Positions 24,075-32,705 of a DNA stretch of 64,000 nucleotides are shown piece by piece. Under the pieces are notes generated by a model. It was not told the DNA's origin. It saw only the letters and a list, made by a program, of their open reading frames with translations, and did not search any database. The translations under genes and the position numbers were made by a program. Source of the DNA: Nonomuraea thailandensis (GTDB taxonomy: Bacteria; Actinomycetota; Actinomycetes; Streptosporangiales; Streptosporangiaceae); NCBI RefSeq assembly GCF_024172165.1, contig NZ_JAMZEB010000002.1, positions 744,001-808,000 of the forward strand. Direction: 5' to 3'. Numbering within the stretch: position 1 is the stretch's first letter; every line of letters begins with the position of its first letter.

Positions 24075-25193
24075 TCAGAGCCAGTCGCGGCGCTTGAAGA
24101 CCGTGTAGAGCGCCACGCAGACGGCGGCCATGAGCACGATGGCGAACGGGTAGCCGAACGCCCAGTGCGTCTCCGGCATGAAGTCGAAGTTCATCCCGTA
24201 CACGGTGCCGACCAGGGTGGGGGCGAAGAGGATGGCCGCCCAGGCGGAGATCTTCTTGACCTCCTCGCCCTGCTGGATGCTGGCCTCGGTCATCCGCGCC
24301 ATCTCCGCGTTCTGGGCCTGCGTGACCAGGGTGGAGTTGACGACCAGGATGTTCTGCAGCATCTGGCGGAAGGAGGAGATGCGCTCGGTCACGGTGATCG
24401 CGTGGTCGGCCACGTCGCGCAGGTAGCTCTGCAGCTCGTCGGTCACCCCGTACTTGCGCGCGCCCGCGATGAACCCGTGGATCATCCCGACCAGCGGCGC
24501 GGTGGCCCGCTGGAACTCGATGACCTCGCCCGACAGCTCGTACACGCGTCGCGACACCGACGGGTCGCCGCCGAAGACCTGGACCTCGATCTCCTCGATG
24601 TCCTTCTGCAGCCCGGCCACCACCGGCGCGTACCCGTCGACCACGGCGTCGAGGATGGCGTACAGGACGGCCTGCGGGCCCTGCCGCAGCAGCTCGGGGT
24701 CGGACTCCATGCGCTTGCGGACGGCCTGCAGGTCGGGGGCCTCGGCGTGGCGCACGGTGATCACGAAGTTGGGGCCGACGAAGACGTGCACCTCGCCGAA
24801 CGCCACCTCCTCCACCTCGTCCAGGTAACGCGCGGCGCGCAGCACCACGAACAAGGTGTCGCCGTAGCGGTCGGCCTTGGGGCGCTGGGAGCCGACGATG
24901 GCGTCCTCCAGCGCCAGCTCGTGCAGCTCGAACTCCTCGCCGAGCTTGACCAGCTCCCACTCCTTCGGGCGGTACAGCCCGATCCAGGCCATGGCGTCCG
25001 GCATCTGCTTGAGCCGCTCGAAGGCGTCGGCGAGCGAGCCGGGGTTGTCGACCCGCTCGCCGTTGCGGTAGATCGCGTTGTCGATGACCGTGGGGCGGTA
25101 GGGGCGCTCCTCGGCGGCGCGCGGGTCCATCGAGTGCTCGGGAGCCTCCTCGCGGGAGTCCCCGCTGCGCCTGAACCCCTTCACCCTGGCCAT
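24075..25193 (-). CDS. corA: CorA-type magnesium/cobalt transporter
   Basis: The protein has 372 residues. The cytoplasmic domain contains ALEDAIVGSQRPKADRYGD and long helices. Two C-terminal membrane helices follow, with the loop signature YGMNFDFMPE (the GMN selectivity motif) and a basic tail ending FKRRDWL. These features define CorA Mg2+/Co2+ channels, which work as pentamers. The ATG at 25193 is preceded by GGGAGGAGCG. The gene starts 18 nt downstream of the natural stop of the broken NTF2-like gene, so the two probably form one transcript. Confidence 0.95.
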   Translation of the reverse strand: MARVKGFRRSGDSREEAPEHSMDPRAAEERPYRPTVIDNAIYRNGERVDNPGSLADAFERLKQMPDAMAWIGLYRPKEWELVKLGEEFELHELALEDAIVGSQRPKADRYGDTLFVVLRAARYLDEVEEVAFGEVHVFVGPNFVITVRHAEAPDLQAVRKRMESDPELLRQGPQAVLYAILDAVVDGYAPVVAGLQKDIEEIEVQVFGGDPSVSRRVYELSGEVIEFQRATAPLVGMIHGFIAGARKYGVTDELQSYLRDVADHAITVTERISSFRQMLQNILVVNSTLVTQAQNAEMARMTEASIQQGEEVKKISAWAAILFAPTLVGTVYGMNFDFMPETHWAFGYPFAIVLMAAVCVALYTVFKRRDWL

Positions 25194-25211
25194 CGCTCCT
25201 CCCGAGAACGA

Positions 25212-25686
25212 CTACGACGGACGCAGCTCGGCAAGCTGCTGAGCCGCGCGGTCCCTGATGGTTTTCCGCCACATCGGTGTCCATCCGAACAAAAGCCCCA
25301 TGTGGCCTTCCGAGTGCCATCTTCGACCATCGGCGGAAATCGAAGTCGTCGTGGTGGCGAACAATCAGGTCGTCCTCGAACCTGAAGAACGAGTCGATCT
25401 CGTTGACCACCTCGCGGCCCGTCCGGTGGAAGGTGTAGCGGGAGGTCCAGTGCGCGGTCGCGGTGAAGTCGTCGGCCGTCACGCCGCGGTACTCCGACCT
25501 CAACCCGTCACGCACGCCGAGCTGGAGCCGCCACATCCGCATCACCTGGTCACGCCCCTCGACCTCCTGGAAGATGGGGTCGCCGAAACTGACCTCAGGG
25601 TGGTAACAGCGCTCCATGGCCGCGAAGTCCGCCCGGCCCAGAGCGTCGTAGAAGGCGCTGATGAGCGCCACGTGCCGATCGTTCAC
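25212..25686 (-). pseudogene. NTF2/SnoaL-like protein with a single-base frameshift
   Basis: From GTG 25686 the frame reads an NTF2-like fold (ALISAFYDALGRADFAAMERC, FGDPIFQEVEGRDQVMRMW, YTFHRTGREVVNEIDSFFRF). After KMALGRPHG it loses all family similarity and stays open for over 1 kb across corA. The G4 run on the coding strand at 25296-25299 is one base too long. Removing one G gives GLLFGWTPMWRKTIRDR and then AAQQLAELRPS with a TAG at 25214-25212, the usual NTF2-like C-terminus, for 157 residues in total. The stop then leaves an 18-nt gap with a good ribosome site before corA. It may be a real frameshift mutation, a phase-variable run or a sequencing error. Confidence 0.8.
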
Positions 25687-25821
25687 CCCTCTATCAGACC
25701 ACGGCCGCCCCGCTGCTCCCGCACGTGGCGGCCCCGCTGGGCGCGGACGTGGGGTCCGGGTTCCACGAGGACGCCCTTTACCGGCGCCGGACCGGAAGTT
25801 GACCGGCTAGGGTTCTTCTCG

Positions 25822-26520
25822 ATGGACAAGTTCTGGGCCCACCTGATCAAGGTTCAGCCTGACCCCGACCCCTGGGTCGTGGTGGTCTCGGCTCTCGTCG
25901 CGCTGGTGATCGTCGGTTTCCGCATGCCCTGGCAGGTGTCCAGGGGGCTGATCACGATCGCCCACGAAGGCGGTCACGCGCTCATGGCGCTGCTCACGCG
26001 GCGCAAGCTCGAAGGCATCCGCCTGCACTCCGACACCTCCGGCGTGACGCTGACCAGGGGCAGGCCCACCGGGCCCGGCATGGTGCTGACCGCGCTCGCC
26101 GGCTACCTGGCGCCGCCGCTGCTCGGGCTGGGCGCCGCCTGGCTGACCGAGCAGGGCCGCATCACGCTGCTGGTCTGGGGCGTGCTGCTGCTCCTGGTCT
26201 GCATGCTGCTGCTGATCCGCAACCTGTACGGGGCGCTGATCCTCCTGGTGACGGGCGGCGCGGTGTTCGCCCTGATCATGTACGCCCCGGCTGACATCCA
26301 GCAGGTCGTGGCCCTGGTCTCGGTGTGGTTCCTGCTCTTCGGCGGGATCAGGCCGATCATCGAGCTGCAGCACAAGCGGCGCCGACGGCAGGCGCGAGAC
26401 TCCGACGCCGACCAGCTCGCGCGGCTGACGTTCCTGCCCGGCGGGTTCTACGTGTTCTTCTTCCTGCTCGTGTCGCTGGCGTCCGTGCTGTTCGGCGCGT
26501 ACCTCATGAACCCCCTCTAG
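25822..26520 (+). CDS. M50-like membrane metalloprotease family protein
   Basis: The protein has 232 residues and about five to six membrane helices. The zinc motif is ITIAHEGGHALMALL (HExxH form HEGGH). A second helix carries GPGMVLTALAGYLAPPLLGLG. These match the M50-like peptidase family common in actinobacteria. The role could be intramembrane proteolysis of a signalling protein; no target is evident. Start ATG 25822. The last helix ends two residues before the stop. Confidence 0.82.
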   Translation: MDKFWAHLIKVQPDPDPWVVVVSALVALVIVGFRMPWQVSRGLITIAHEGGHALMALLTRRKLEGIRLHSDTSGVTLTRGRPTGPGMVLTALAGYLAPPLLGLGAAWLTEQGRITLLVWGVLLLLVCMLLLIRNLYGALILLVTGGAVFALIMYAPADIQQVVALVSVWFLLFGGIRPIIELQHKRRRRQARDSDADQLARLTFLPGGFYVFFFLLVSLASVLFGAYLMNPL

Positions 26521-26566
26521 TCCCGAAATTTCGCACTAAACTCCTCAGCAACAGGGGGAGAGTGGA

Positions 26567-28060
26567 GTGCTGCCAGCCGAGGACGCGCCCGGCTACCGGG
26601 TGCTCGATCAGGCGGGCCAGGGCGGGTTCGCCGTCGTGTACCGCGCCTACCAGGAACGCCTCGATCGGGTCGTGGCGCTGAAGGTGCTGTCCGTGGACCG
26701 GGTGGACCAGCGCACGATGCGCAGGTTCCAGCGCGAGCTGCAGCTCACCGGCCGCCTCACCGGCCATCCGAACGTCGTGACCGTCTTCGACACCGGCGTG
26801 ACGCGCTCCGGCAAGCCGTACATCGCGATGGACTTCTTCGAGAACGGCTGCCTGCGCGACAAGATCCGCAAGGACGGGCCGCTTCCGCTGCCCGAACTGC
26901 TGCGGGCGGGCGTCAAGCTGGCCGGCGCGCTGGCGGCCGTCCACGAGGCCGGGGTCCTGCACGGCGACATCAAACCGCAGAACATCCTCATCTCCCGGTA
27001 CGGCGAGCTCGCGATCGCCGACTTCGGCGTGGCCAGGGTCGTGGACTCCTCGGAGATCTCGGTCACCTCGCAGGCGTTCACCCCGCTGCACGCCGCCCCC
27101 GAGGTGCTCACCGGCCGGCCCCACTCCGCCTCCACCGACATCTACTCGCTCGGCTCGACCCTCTACCACCTGCTGGCCGGCCGGCCCGCCTTCCACAACC
27201 CGGCCGACCCGTCGATCGCGCCGCTGATGTACCGGGTGCTCAGCCTCGACCCGCCGCCGATCAACCGGCCGGACGTGCCGGCGCCGGTGTTCGAGACGAT
27301 CGTGCGGGCGATGTCCAAGCAGCCTGAGTCGCGGTACGGGTCCGCGCGCGAGCTCGCCCGGCACCTCCAGGCGCTGCAGGCACGGCTCGGCCTCCCGGTC
27401 ACCGACCTGGTCGGCCAGGACCCCGCACCGGCCCCTCGCCCGGACCTAGGCGTTCCGCTGCCTCAGTCCGCGAGCACCGGCTTCCCGAGCACCGGCCACC
27501 ACTTGCCGCCCACACCGGCCCCGGGCCACCAGCCGACCGGCGGGCTCGTCCCGCCCGCCCCCACGATGCCCCCGGCCGGGAGCGCCTCCCGCACGGGCAG
27601 GATGATCCTGATCGGCGGCGCGGTCGCGGCCGTGGTCGTCGCCGGCACCGCCCTGGCGGTCCACCTCTCGATGCGGCCGTCCACCACGACCACCACCACG
27701 CCGGCCACGACCCCCACCGCCGGACAGCAGGAGCCCATCGGCAAGGAGCAGGTGGCCGCCCTGGCCCCCCGCCAGGTCAAGGTGACCGCCGACCAGGGCG
27801 CGCTGGTGGAGCTGCGCTGGTCGCTGCCCGCGGGCGCCCGCGAGTACCCGGTCGTCGTCCAGCGTTCCCCGGTCGAGCAGGGCGAGCAGGCCATCACCCC
27901 GCTGTCGCAGGGCACCACCTCGGCCCGCGTCGCCGGCCTCGACCCGGACAGCGGCTACTGCTTCCTGGTGGGCGTGCCGCTGCGCATCTCGGAGACCACC
28001 ACGGTCGCCTGGTCGAAACCGGCCTGCATCAGGGGCGCAGTGGCGCGCTCAACCCAGTAG
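26567..28060 (+). CDS. Membrane-anchored Ser/Thr protein kinase (non-RD type)
   Basis: The protein has 497 residues. The kinase domain (about 10-275) has the Gly loop GQGGFAVVYRA, the ATP lysine in RVVALKVLSV, the catalytic loop HGDIKPQNIL, DFGVA, and APEVL in place of APE. The Arg before the catalytic Asp is Gly, so it is a non-RD kinase and may not need activation-loop phosphorylation. A Pro-rich juxtamembrane region leads to one membrane helix at about 345-367 and a Thr-rich linker. An external FN3-like domain of about 100 residues follows, probably the sensor. GTG 26567 follows GGGGGAGAG. Confidence 0.9.
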   Translation: MLPAEDAPGYRVLDQAGQGGFAVVYRAYQERLDRVVALKVLSVDRVDQRTMRRFQRELQLTGRLTGHPNVVTVFDTGVTRSGKPYIAMDFFENGCLRDKIRKDGPLPLPELLRAGVKLAGALAAVHEAGVLHGDIKPQNILISRYGELAIADFGVARVVDSSEISVTSQAFTPLHAAPEVLTGRPHSASTDIYSLGSTLYHLLAGRPAFHNPADPSIAPLMYRVLSLDPPPINRPDVPAPVFETIVRAMSKQPESRYGSARELARHLQALQARLGLPVTDLVGQDPAPAPRPDLGVPLPQSASTGFPSTGHHLPPTPAPGHQPTGGLVPPAPTMPPAGSASRTGRMILIGGAVAAVVVAGTALAVHLSMRPSTTTTTTPATTPTAGQQEPIGKEQVAALAPRQVKVTADQGALVELRWSLPAGAREYPVVVQRSPVEQGEQAITPLSQGTTSARVAGLDPDSGYCFLVGVPLRISETTTVAWSKPACIRGAVARSTQ

Positions 28061-30268
28061 CTTGCGCGCCGCCTGCTCGATCTCCTCCTCCGACAGCAGC
28101 ACGTGATCGGCTGCCCTGCCCAGCGGGATGAAGCTGTCGGAGGAGGTCACCCGTCCGATCGCCCCGGTGAACCCGGCGTCGAGCAGCTCGGCCACGATCC
28201 CTTCCGAGACGCCGCCGCTGTGCCGGGTCTCGTCGGCGATCAGCACGTTGCCGGTCAGCTCGGCCGCCCGCAGCAGGTCGTCGATCGGCAGCGGCGCCAG
28301 CCAGCGCAGGTCGAGCACGCGGCACCCGTACCCCTCCTGGGTCAGCCGCACCGCCGCCCGCAGGCTCATCCGCACCCCGTTGCCGAACGTCACGATCGTC
28401 AGGTCGCGCCCGTCGCCGTAGGAGCGCGCCCGCCCGATCGGCACGTGCGTCTCCGCCCAGCGCGCGGGCGGCGCGTACGGCGCCAGCCACCCCCCGTCGC
28501 CCTCGTCGAACAGGTCACGCGTGTGGTAGAGCGCGATCGGCTCCAGGAACACGCAGACGGACCCCGCGGTACGCGCCGCCGCCAGGCACGTGCGCAGCAT
28601 GGCCGAGGCGTCGTCGGGCCGGGCGGGCGAGGCGATGACCAGGCCGGGGATGTCACGCAGCGCGGCCACCGCGTTGTCGTTGTGGAAGTGCCCGCCGAAT
28701 CCCTTCTGGTAGGCGTACGAGGCCACCCGCACCACCATCGGGTTGGTGTAGGCGCCGCGCGAGAAGAACGACAGCGTGGCCGCCTCCCCGCGGATCTGGT
28801 CGAGCGCGTTGTGCAGGTAGGCGAGGTACTGGATCTCGGGCACCGGCAGCAGCTTCGACACCCCCGACCCGAGCGCGAGCCCCAGGATGGCCTGCTCGTC
28901 GAGCAGCGTGTCGAACACCCGCCCCGCCCCGAACCGCTTCTGCAGCCCGCGCGTCACGCCGTACACGCCGCCCTTCTTGGCGACGTCCTCGCCGAACACC
29001 GTCATCTCCGGATAGACGGCCAGCGCGTCGGCGAGCGTGCGGTTGACGGCCTGGGAGAGCGTCATCGGCTTGTCGTTCTCCGGCAACGACCCGGCGAACG
29101 CCTTCTCCCTGTCCGCCGGCGCGGCCGCCATCGGGCTGATCTTGGCGATCAGGTCCGGCCTGCGCGGCGCGATCGGCTCCATGACCTCCTTGGCGGAGCT
29201 CAGCCGCGGGCTGCGCGCCGTCTCCTCAGCGATCTTCAGGACGTGCTCGCGCGCCATCTCGTACGTCGTGAGCAGCTCCTCCGGTGTGATCAGCCCCGCC
29301 TCGACCATCAGGGCGGCGGTGCGCACCAGCGGATCGCGCTCCAGGTCGGCCCTGATCTCCCGCTGAGTGCGGTACGCCGACTCGACGTCGGACCCGGCGT
29401 GCCCCATGAGCCGCACCGTCGACAGGTGCAGGAAGACCGGCGAACGCCGCTCGCGCACGTGCCGGACGGCCTCGACCGCGGCGTCGTACGCGGCGGGCAG
29501 GTCGCAGCCGTCGGCGGCGATGTACTCGATGCCGGGCCGCCGGGCGGCCGCCTCCACCCAGCCCTTGGGGGTGCGCACGCTGATGCCGATGCCGTTGTCC
29601 TCGCACACGAACAGCACCGGCAGCGCCTGCCCCTGGAAGGTGGCGTAGGCGGCGGTGTTGAAGCCGGACAGGGCGCTGGCGTGGTTGACGGAGGCGTCGC
29701 CGAAGCTGCACACCGCGATCGCGTCTTCGGGCCACGCGCCCGGCACGCCCAGCGCGCGGGCGCGCTCGATGGCGAACGCCACGCCGACGGCCCTGGGCAG
29801 GTGGCTGGCGATCGTGGAGGTCTGGGGGATGACGGCCAGGTCGGGATGGCCGAACACCTTGTGCCGGCCGCCCGCGATGGGCTCGTCCGCGGCGGCGGTC
29901 AGGCCCTTCAGCACGTCGCGGATACCCTGCTCGGGCACCCGCCCGGCCTGCTCGGACCTGGCCAGGTAGAAGGCGCCGGAGCGGTAGTGCAGCAGCGCCG
30001 GGTCGGTGGGCCGCAGGGCGACGGCGACGGCCGCGTTGCCCTCGTGACCGGCCGAGCCGATCGTGTAGTGGCCCTCGTCGCGCTCGCGCAGCCAGCGGGC
30101 CGCGATGTCGAGCAGCCGGCTGTCGAGCTGGCGCCTGAACAGCGACCCGCACTGCTCCCCGGTCAGGGACGTGCCCTCCCGGACCGGCAGCCCCGGATCT
30201 CGGGCCGGGCCCGCCTCGAGCGTCGAAACCGTCTCGGTGAAGTGAGTCTCAACTGTGTCGCGCGCCAC
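28049..30268 (-). CDS. 2-oxoacid dehydrogenase E1 component, fused alpha and beta subunits
   Basis: The 739-residue protein joins the E1-alpha and E1-beta halves of branched-chain or related 2-oxoacid dehydrogenases. The alpha half binds thiamine diphosphate (FGDASVNHASALSGFN, then FVCEDNGIGISV). The beta half has MTVFGEDVAKKGGVYGVTRG, the alpha/beta interface segment, and FGNGVRMSLRAAVRL in the transketolase C domain. The reaction decarboxylates a 2-oxoacid and acylates a lipoyl E2, but no E2 or E3 gene is nearby. I prefer GTG 30268. The frame is open back to GTG 30442, but the extra 58 residues are unlike E1 and would reach the divergent promoter. The last bases overlap the end of the convergent kinase gene by about 12 nt. 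Confidence 0.82.
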   Translation of the reverse strand: MARDTVETHFTETVSTLEAGPARDPGLPVREGTSLTGEQCGSLFRRQLDSRLLDIAARWLRERDEGHYTIGSAGHEGNAAVAVALRPTDPALLHYRSGAFYLARSEQAGRVPEQGIRDVLKGLTAAADEPIAGGRHKVFGHPDLAVIPQTSTIASHLPRAVGVAFAIERARALGVPGAWPEDAIAVCSFGDASVNHASALSGFNTAAYATFQGQALPVLFVCEDNGIGISVRTPKGWVEAAARRPGIEYIAADGCDLPAAYDAAVEAVRHVRERRSPVFLHLSTVRLMGHAGSDVESAYRTQREIRADLERDPLVRTAALMVEAGLITPEELLTTYEMAREHVLKIAEETARSPRLSSAKEVMEPIAPRRPDLIAKISPMAAAPADREKAFAGSLPENDKPMTLSQAVNRTLADALAVYPEMTVFGEDVAKKGGVYGVTRGLQKRFGAGRVFDTLLDEQAILGLALGSGVSKLLPVPEIQYLAYLHNALDQIRGEAATLSFFSRGAYTNPMVVRVASYAYQKGFGGHFHNDNAVAALRDIPGLVIASPARPDDASAMLRTCLAAARTAGSVCVFLEPIALYHTRDLFDEGDGGWLAPYAPPARWAETHVPIGRARSYGDGRDLTIVTFGNGVRMSLRAAVRLTQEGYGCRVLDLRWLAPLPIDDLLRAAELTGNVLIADETRHSGGVSEGIVAELLDAGFTGAIGRVTSSDSFIPLGRAADHVLLSEEEIEQAARKLLG

Positions 30269-30466
30269 AGCATCGATTATGTCCCTGATCGGCCCTGACG
30301 TCTGCCGGACGCCGGCGACATGTTGTGGACCGGTCCTTTTGACCCCCGCCGATAACTGTTTGTCAGAAATCACAACTTCACCGGCGGCCTGCACGTCTAC
30401 TGGTAGAGCACACGTGGCACCCTCAATGCCGCGTTGAACCACTGGGGTCTCCAGAAAGGAACCCGC

Positions 30467-31804
30467 ATGTTACAACGCATCCGTGTCGCCGCCCTCGCCT
30501 TCGTACTGGGCGTCTCAGGGACGACAGCCCTGGCCACGCCCGCGGCGTCGGCGGCTCCCACCCCCACCATCACCAAGGTCGAGCTCAGCCCGGCCGCGCC
30601 CGTCGTGGTCTTCGACAGCGATGTCAGCGTCACGTTCACCTTCACCACGACGAACGCGACCACGGCCGCTCTCAAGCTCAACGGTGACACCGTGAACGTC
30701 ACGTCCGCGGCCGTCACGGGCGGGCTGAAGTGGACGGGCACCAAGTCCTTCGGCGCCGGCGCCGTCGGCAAGTGGAACTACGCCGCCACCGCCACCGGCG
30801 ACGGCGGCTCGGTCACCCAGTCCGGCTCGTTCGACGTCGTCAGGGCGCTCACCACCAGGTTCGGCGACTTCGACGCCAGCCCCGACCTCGTCGACAAGGG
30901 CGACACCATCCGGGCCACCGGCCGCCTGCTCGCCGACGGCAGGGGCTACGACGGCCAGAGCGTGTCCGTCACCTTCCGGGAGCGCGGCTCGGACACCTAC
31001 CGCGAGGTCGCCAAGGTCACGACCGGCCGCGGCGGCTGGTTCGGCGCCCGCGTCCAGGCCAACGCCACCGGCTGGTGGCGGGCCGAGTTCGCGGCCACCG
31101 GCACCGCCAGGGCCTCCGTCAGCGACGCCGACCGGGTGGACGTCCGGCGCGCCAACCTCGGCAGCCGCATCGCCGGCTTCGACGCCGAACCCGAGCCGGT
31201 CGACAAGGGCGACAGGCTGTCCCTCTCCGGCGCCCTGCGCGTCGAGGACCGCGGCGGCCTGGCCGGCCAGCGCGTGTCGATCTTCTTCAAGGCCGACGGC
31301 TCCAGCCGCTGGGAGTACGTCACCAGCGACGTGACCGGCCGCCACGGCCGCTTCGGCGCCTCCGCCGAGGCCGTCACCTCCGGCTGGTGGCGCGCCGAGT
31401 ACCGCGGCACCCGCGGCGTCAACGGCTCGGTCAGCAGGGCCGACTGGGTGAAGGTCAACCAGCCCGCCCCGCCGCCGGAGGAGGAGAAGGCGGACACGCG
31501 GCTGATCAAGTTCAACGCCTACCCGGAGCCGGTCAAGCGCGGCAAGTACCTGAAGTTCAGGGGGCTGCTGCAGGTCGACGACGAAGGCTCGTGGGAGGGT
31601 TACTCGGGCAAGGTGGCGCTGTTCTTCAAGCCGCTGGGCTCGAAGAAGTGGCAGTTCGTGAAGACGACGTCGTCCGGTGACAGCGGGCGGCTCTACACGA
31701 AGGCCAGGGCCTGGAAGTCGGGGCACTGGAAGTTCGTGTTCAGCGGTGACGGGGACACCTACGGCGATCACAGCCGTACGGACTATGTCCGCGTGAAGCG
31801 CTGA
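30467..31804 (+). CDS. Secreted protein with three Ig-like repeats
   Basis: The protein has 445 residues. The signal peptide (RIRVAALAFVLGVSGTTALA then TPAASAA) is likely cleaved near residue 28. After an N-terminal Ig-like domain come three repeats of about 95-100 residues. Each begins with a motif such as RFGDFDASPDLVDKGD, RIAGFDAEPEPVDKGD or RLIKFNAYPEPVKRGK and ends with GxWRAEF-like and DxVxV segments. They look like beta-sandwich modules. I do not recognise a specific function; an adhesin, wall-associated or matrix protein is possible. ATG 30467 is preceded by GAAAGGAA. A strong terminator follows 18 nt after the stop. Confidence 0.75.
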   Translation: MLQRIRVAALAFVLGVSGTTALATPAASAAPTPTITKVELSPAAPVVVFDSDVSVTFTFTTTNATTAALKLNGDTVNVTSAAVTGGLKWTGTKSFGAGAVGKWNYAATATGDGGSVTQSGSFDVVRALTTRFGDFDASPDLVDKGDTIRATGRLLADGRGYDGQSVSVTFRERGSDTYREVAKVTTGRGGWFGARVQANATGWWRAEFAATGTARASVSDADRVDVRRANLGSRIAGFDAEPEPVDKGDRLSLSGALRVEDRGGLAGQRVSIFFKADGSSRWEYVTSDVTGRHGRFGASAEAVTSGWWRAEYRGTRGVNGSVSRADWVKVNQPAPPPEEEKADTRLIKFNAYPEPVKRGKYLKFRGLLQVDDEGSWEGYSGKVALFFKPLGSKKWQFVKTTSSGDSGRLYTKARAWKSGHWKFVFSGDGDTYGDHSRTDYVRVKR

Positions 31805-31822
31805 TCTGATCACCTGAACGCC

Positions 31823-31862
31823 GGAACGAGGCCCGGGGGGCACCTACCCCGGGCCTCGTTCC
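31823..31862. terminator. Strong bidirectional hairpin terminator
   Basis: GGAACGAGGCCCGGGG (31823-31838) pairs perfectly over 16 bp with CCCCGGGCCTCGTTCC (31847-31862) around an 8-nt loop. It lies between two convergent genes, 18 nt after the Ig-repeat gene stop and 10 nt from the coiled-coil gene stop. No long T-tract follows, as is common for actinomycetes. Confidence 0.9.
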
Positions 31863-31872
31863 GCGTGCGGGC

Positions 31873-32595
31873 TCAGACGGGCTGGTCGTCGGGGAGCTTG
31901 GCGTCGATTCGCACGAGAAGAGCCTCGATCTTGTCGAAGCGCTGGTCGTGACCGTCGAGCCGCGCGTCGATGCGGTCGAAGCGCTGGTCGTGACCGTCGA
32001 GCCGCGCGTCGATGCGATCGAATCGCCCGTCGTGGCCGTCGAGCCGCTTCTCCATTCGGTCGATCCGCAGGTCGCGCAGGCCGTTGTCGTTGTGAATCGT
32101 CTGCGTCAGCTGTGTCACCTTGGTGACCTCTGTCTGGAGCAGGCCGAGTCGCGAGTCGACCTGTGTGAACCGGTCGTCGACCTCGCCGAAGCGCTCGTTC
32201 ATCGTCAGCTTGACGTCGCCGATCTCGCGTTCGACGTCGTTGAAGCGTCCGTCCACTGATGTCTTGAAGTCGCTGATCTCGCGTTCGACGTCGTTGAAGC
32301 GTCCGTCCACCGATGTCTTGAAGTCGCTGATCTCGCGCTCGACGTCGCTGAAGCGTCCGTTCACCGACGTCTTGAAGTCGGTGAGGTCCGACTTCACCCC
32401 GCCGAGCTCCTTGTCGAGCCTTGCGAAGCCCTTGTCCATCCTGTCGAGGATGTTCTGTCCGACGGTGTCCACTCGGTGGTGAAGCTCGTCGAAGCGTTCT
32501 GCGATGCTGGCGTCGGGCATGCCACTGACAGTAGCCTGCTCCAGCTTCGCGACCCGGACTTGCAGGTCACGACACGTGTTCCGGAGGTCGAACAT
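31873..32595 (-). CDS. Coiled-coil protein built of short tandem repeats
   Basis: The 240-residue protein is almost wholly helical. Residues about 68-140 hold four units of an 18-residue repeat of the DFKTSVDGRFNDVEREI type. Residues about 178-232 hold three units of a 14-residue repeat of the RFDRIDARLDGHDQ type. Both periods are near heptad multiples, suggesting a long rod. No signal peptide or membrane helix is present. I do not recognise a family; similar repeats occur in scaffold or phage-tail-fibre-like proteins, but nothing here indicates a phage. AAGGAGCG lies upstream of ATG 32595. Confidence 0.7.
   Translation of the reverse strand: MFDLRNTCRDLQVRVAKLEQATVSGMPDASIAERFDELHHRVDTVGQNILDRMDKGFARLDKELGGVKSDLTDFKTSVNGRFSDVEREISDFKTSVDGRFNDVEREISDFKTSVDGRFNDVEREIGDVKLTMNERFGEVDDRFTQVDSRLGLLQTEVTKVTQLTQTIHNDNGLRDLRIDRMEKRLDGHDGRFDRIDARLDGHDQRFDRIDARLDGHDQRFDKIEALLVRIDAKLPDDQPV
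31934..32059 (-). repeat. Three 42-bp in-frame repeats in the coiled-coil gene
   Basis: Units at 31934-31975, 31976-32017 and 32018-32059 encode the 14-residue RFDRIDARLDGHDQ-type repeat. The first two are nearly identical and the third has diverged. Confidence 0.85.
32221..32382 (-). repeat. Three 54-bp in-frame repeats in the coiled-coil gene
   Basis: Units at 32221-32274, 32275-32328 and 32329-32382 encode the 18-residue DFKTSVDGRFNDVEREI-type repeat. The first two differ at one base, implying recent duplication. The 54- and 42-bp units are separate arrays in one gene. Confidence 0.85.
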
Positions 32596-32705
32596 ATCGA
32601 AGGCGCTCCTTGCGCATGGAGGGAAAGGTCGGCGCCGCGCGGCACTTGAGGAAAGCTACCCTCCGTCCATGATCGACCGCAGAGAGATACAAGGAATAGT
32701 CGTAT

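Noticed and set aside
24064..25295. Continuation of the NTF2-like frame over corA, giving a 540-residue protein
   Set aside because: The part after the frameshift has no family similarity and overlaps corA in another frame.
30269..30442. Extra 58 N-terminal residues on the fused E1
   Set aside because: They are unlike E1 proteins and extend into the divergent promoter of the Ig-repeat gene; GTG 30268 is more likely.
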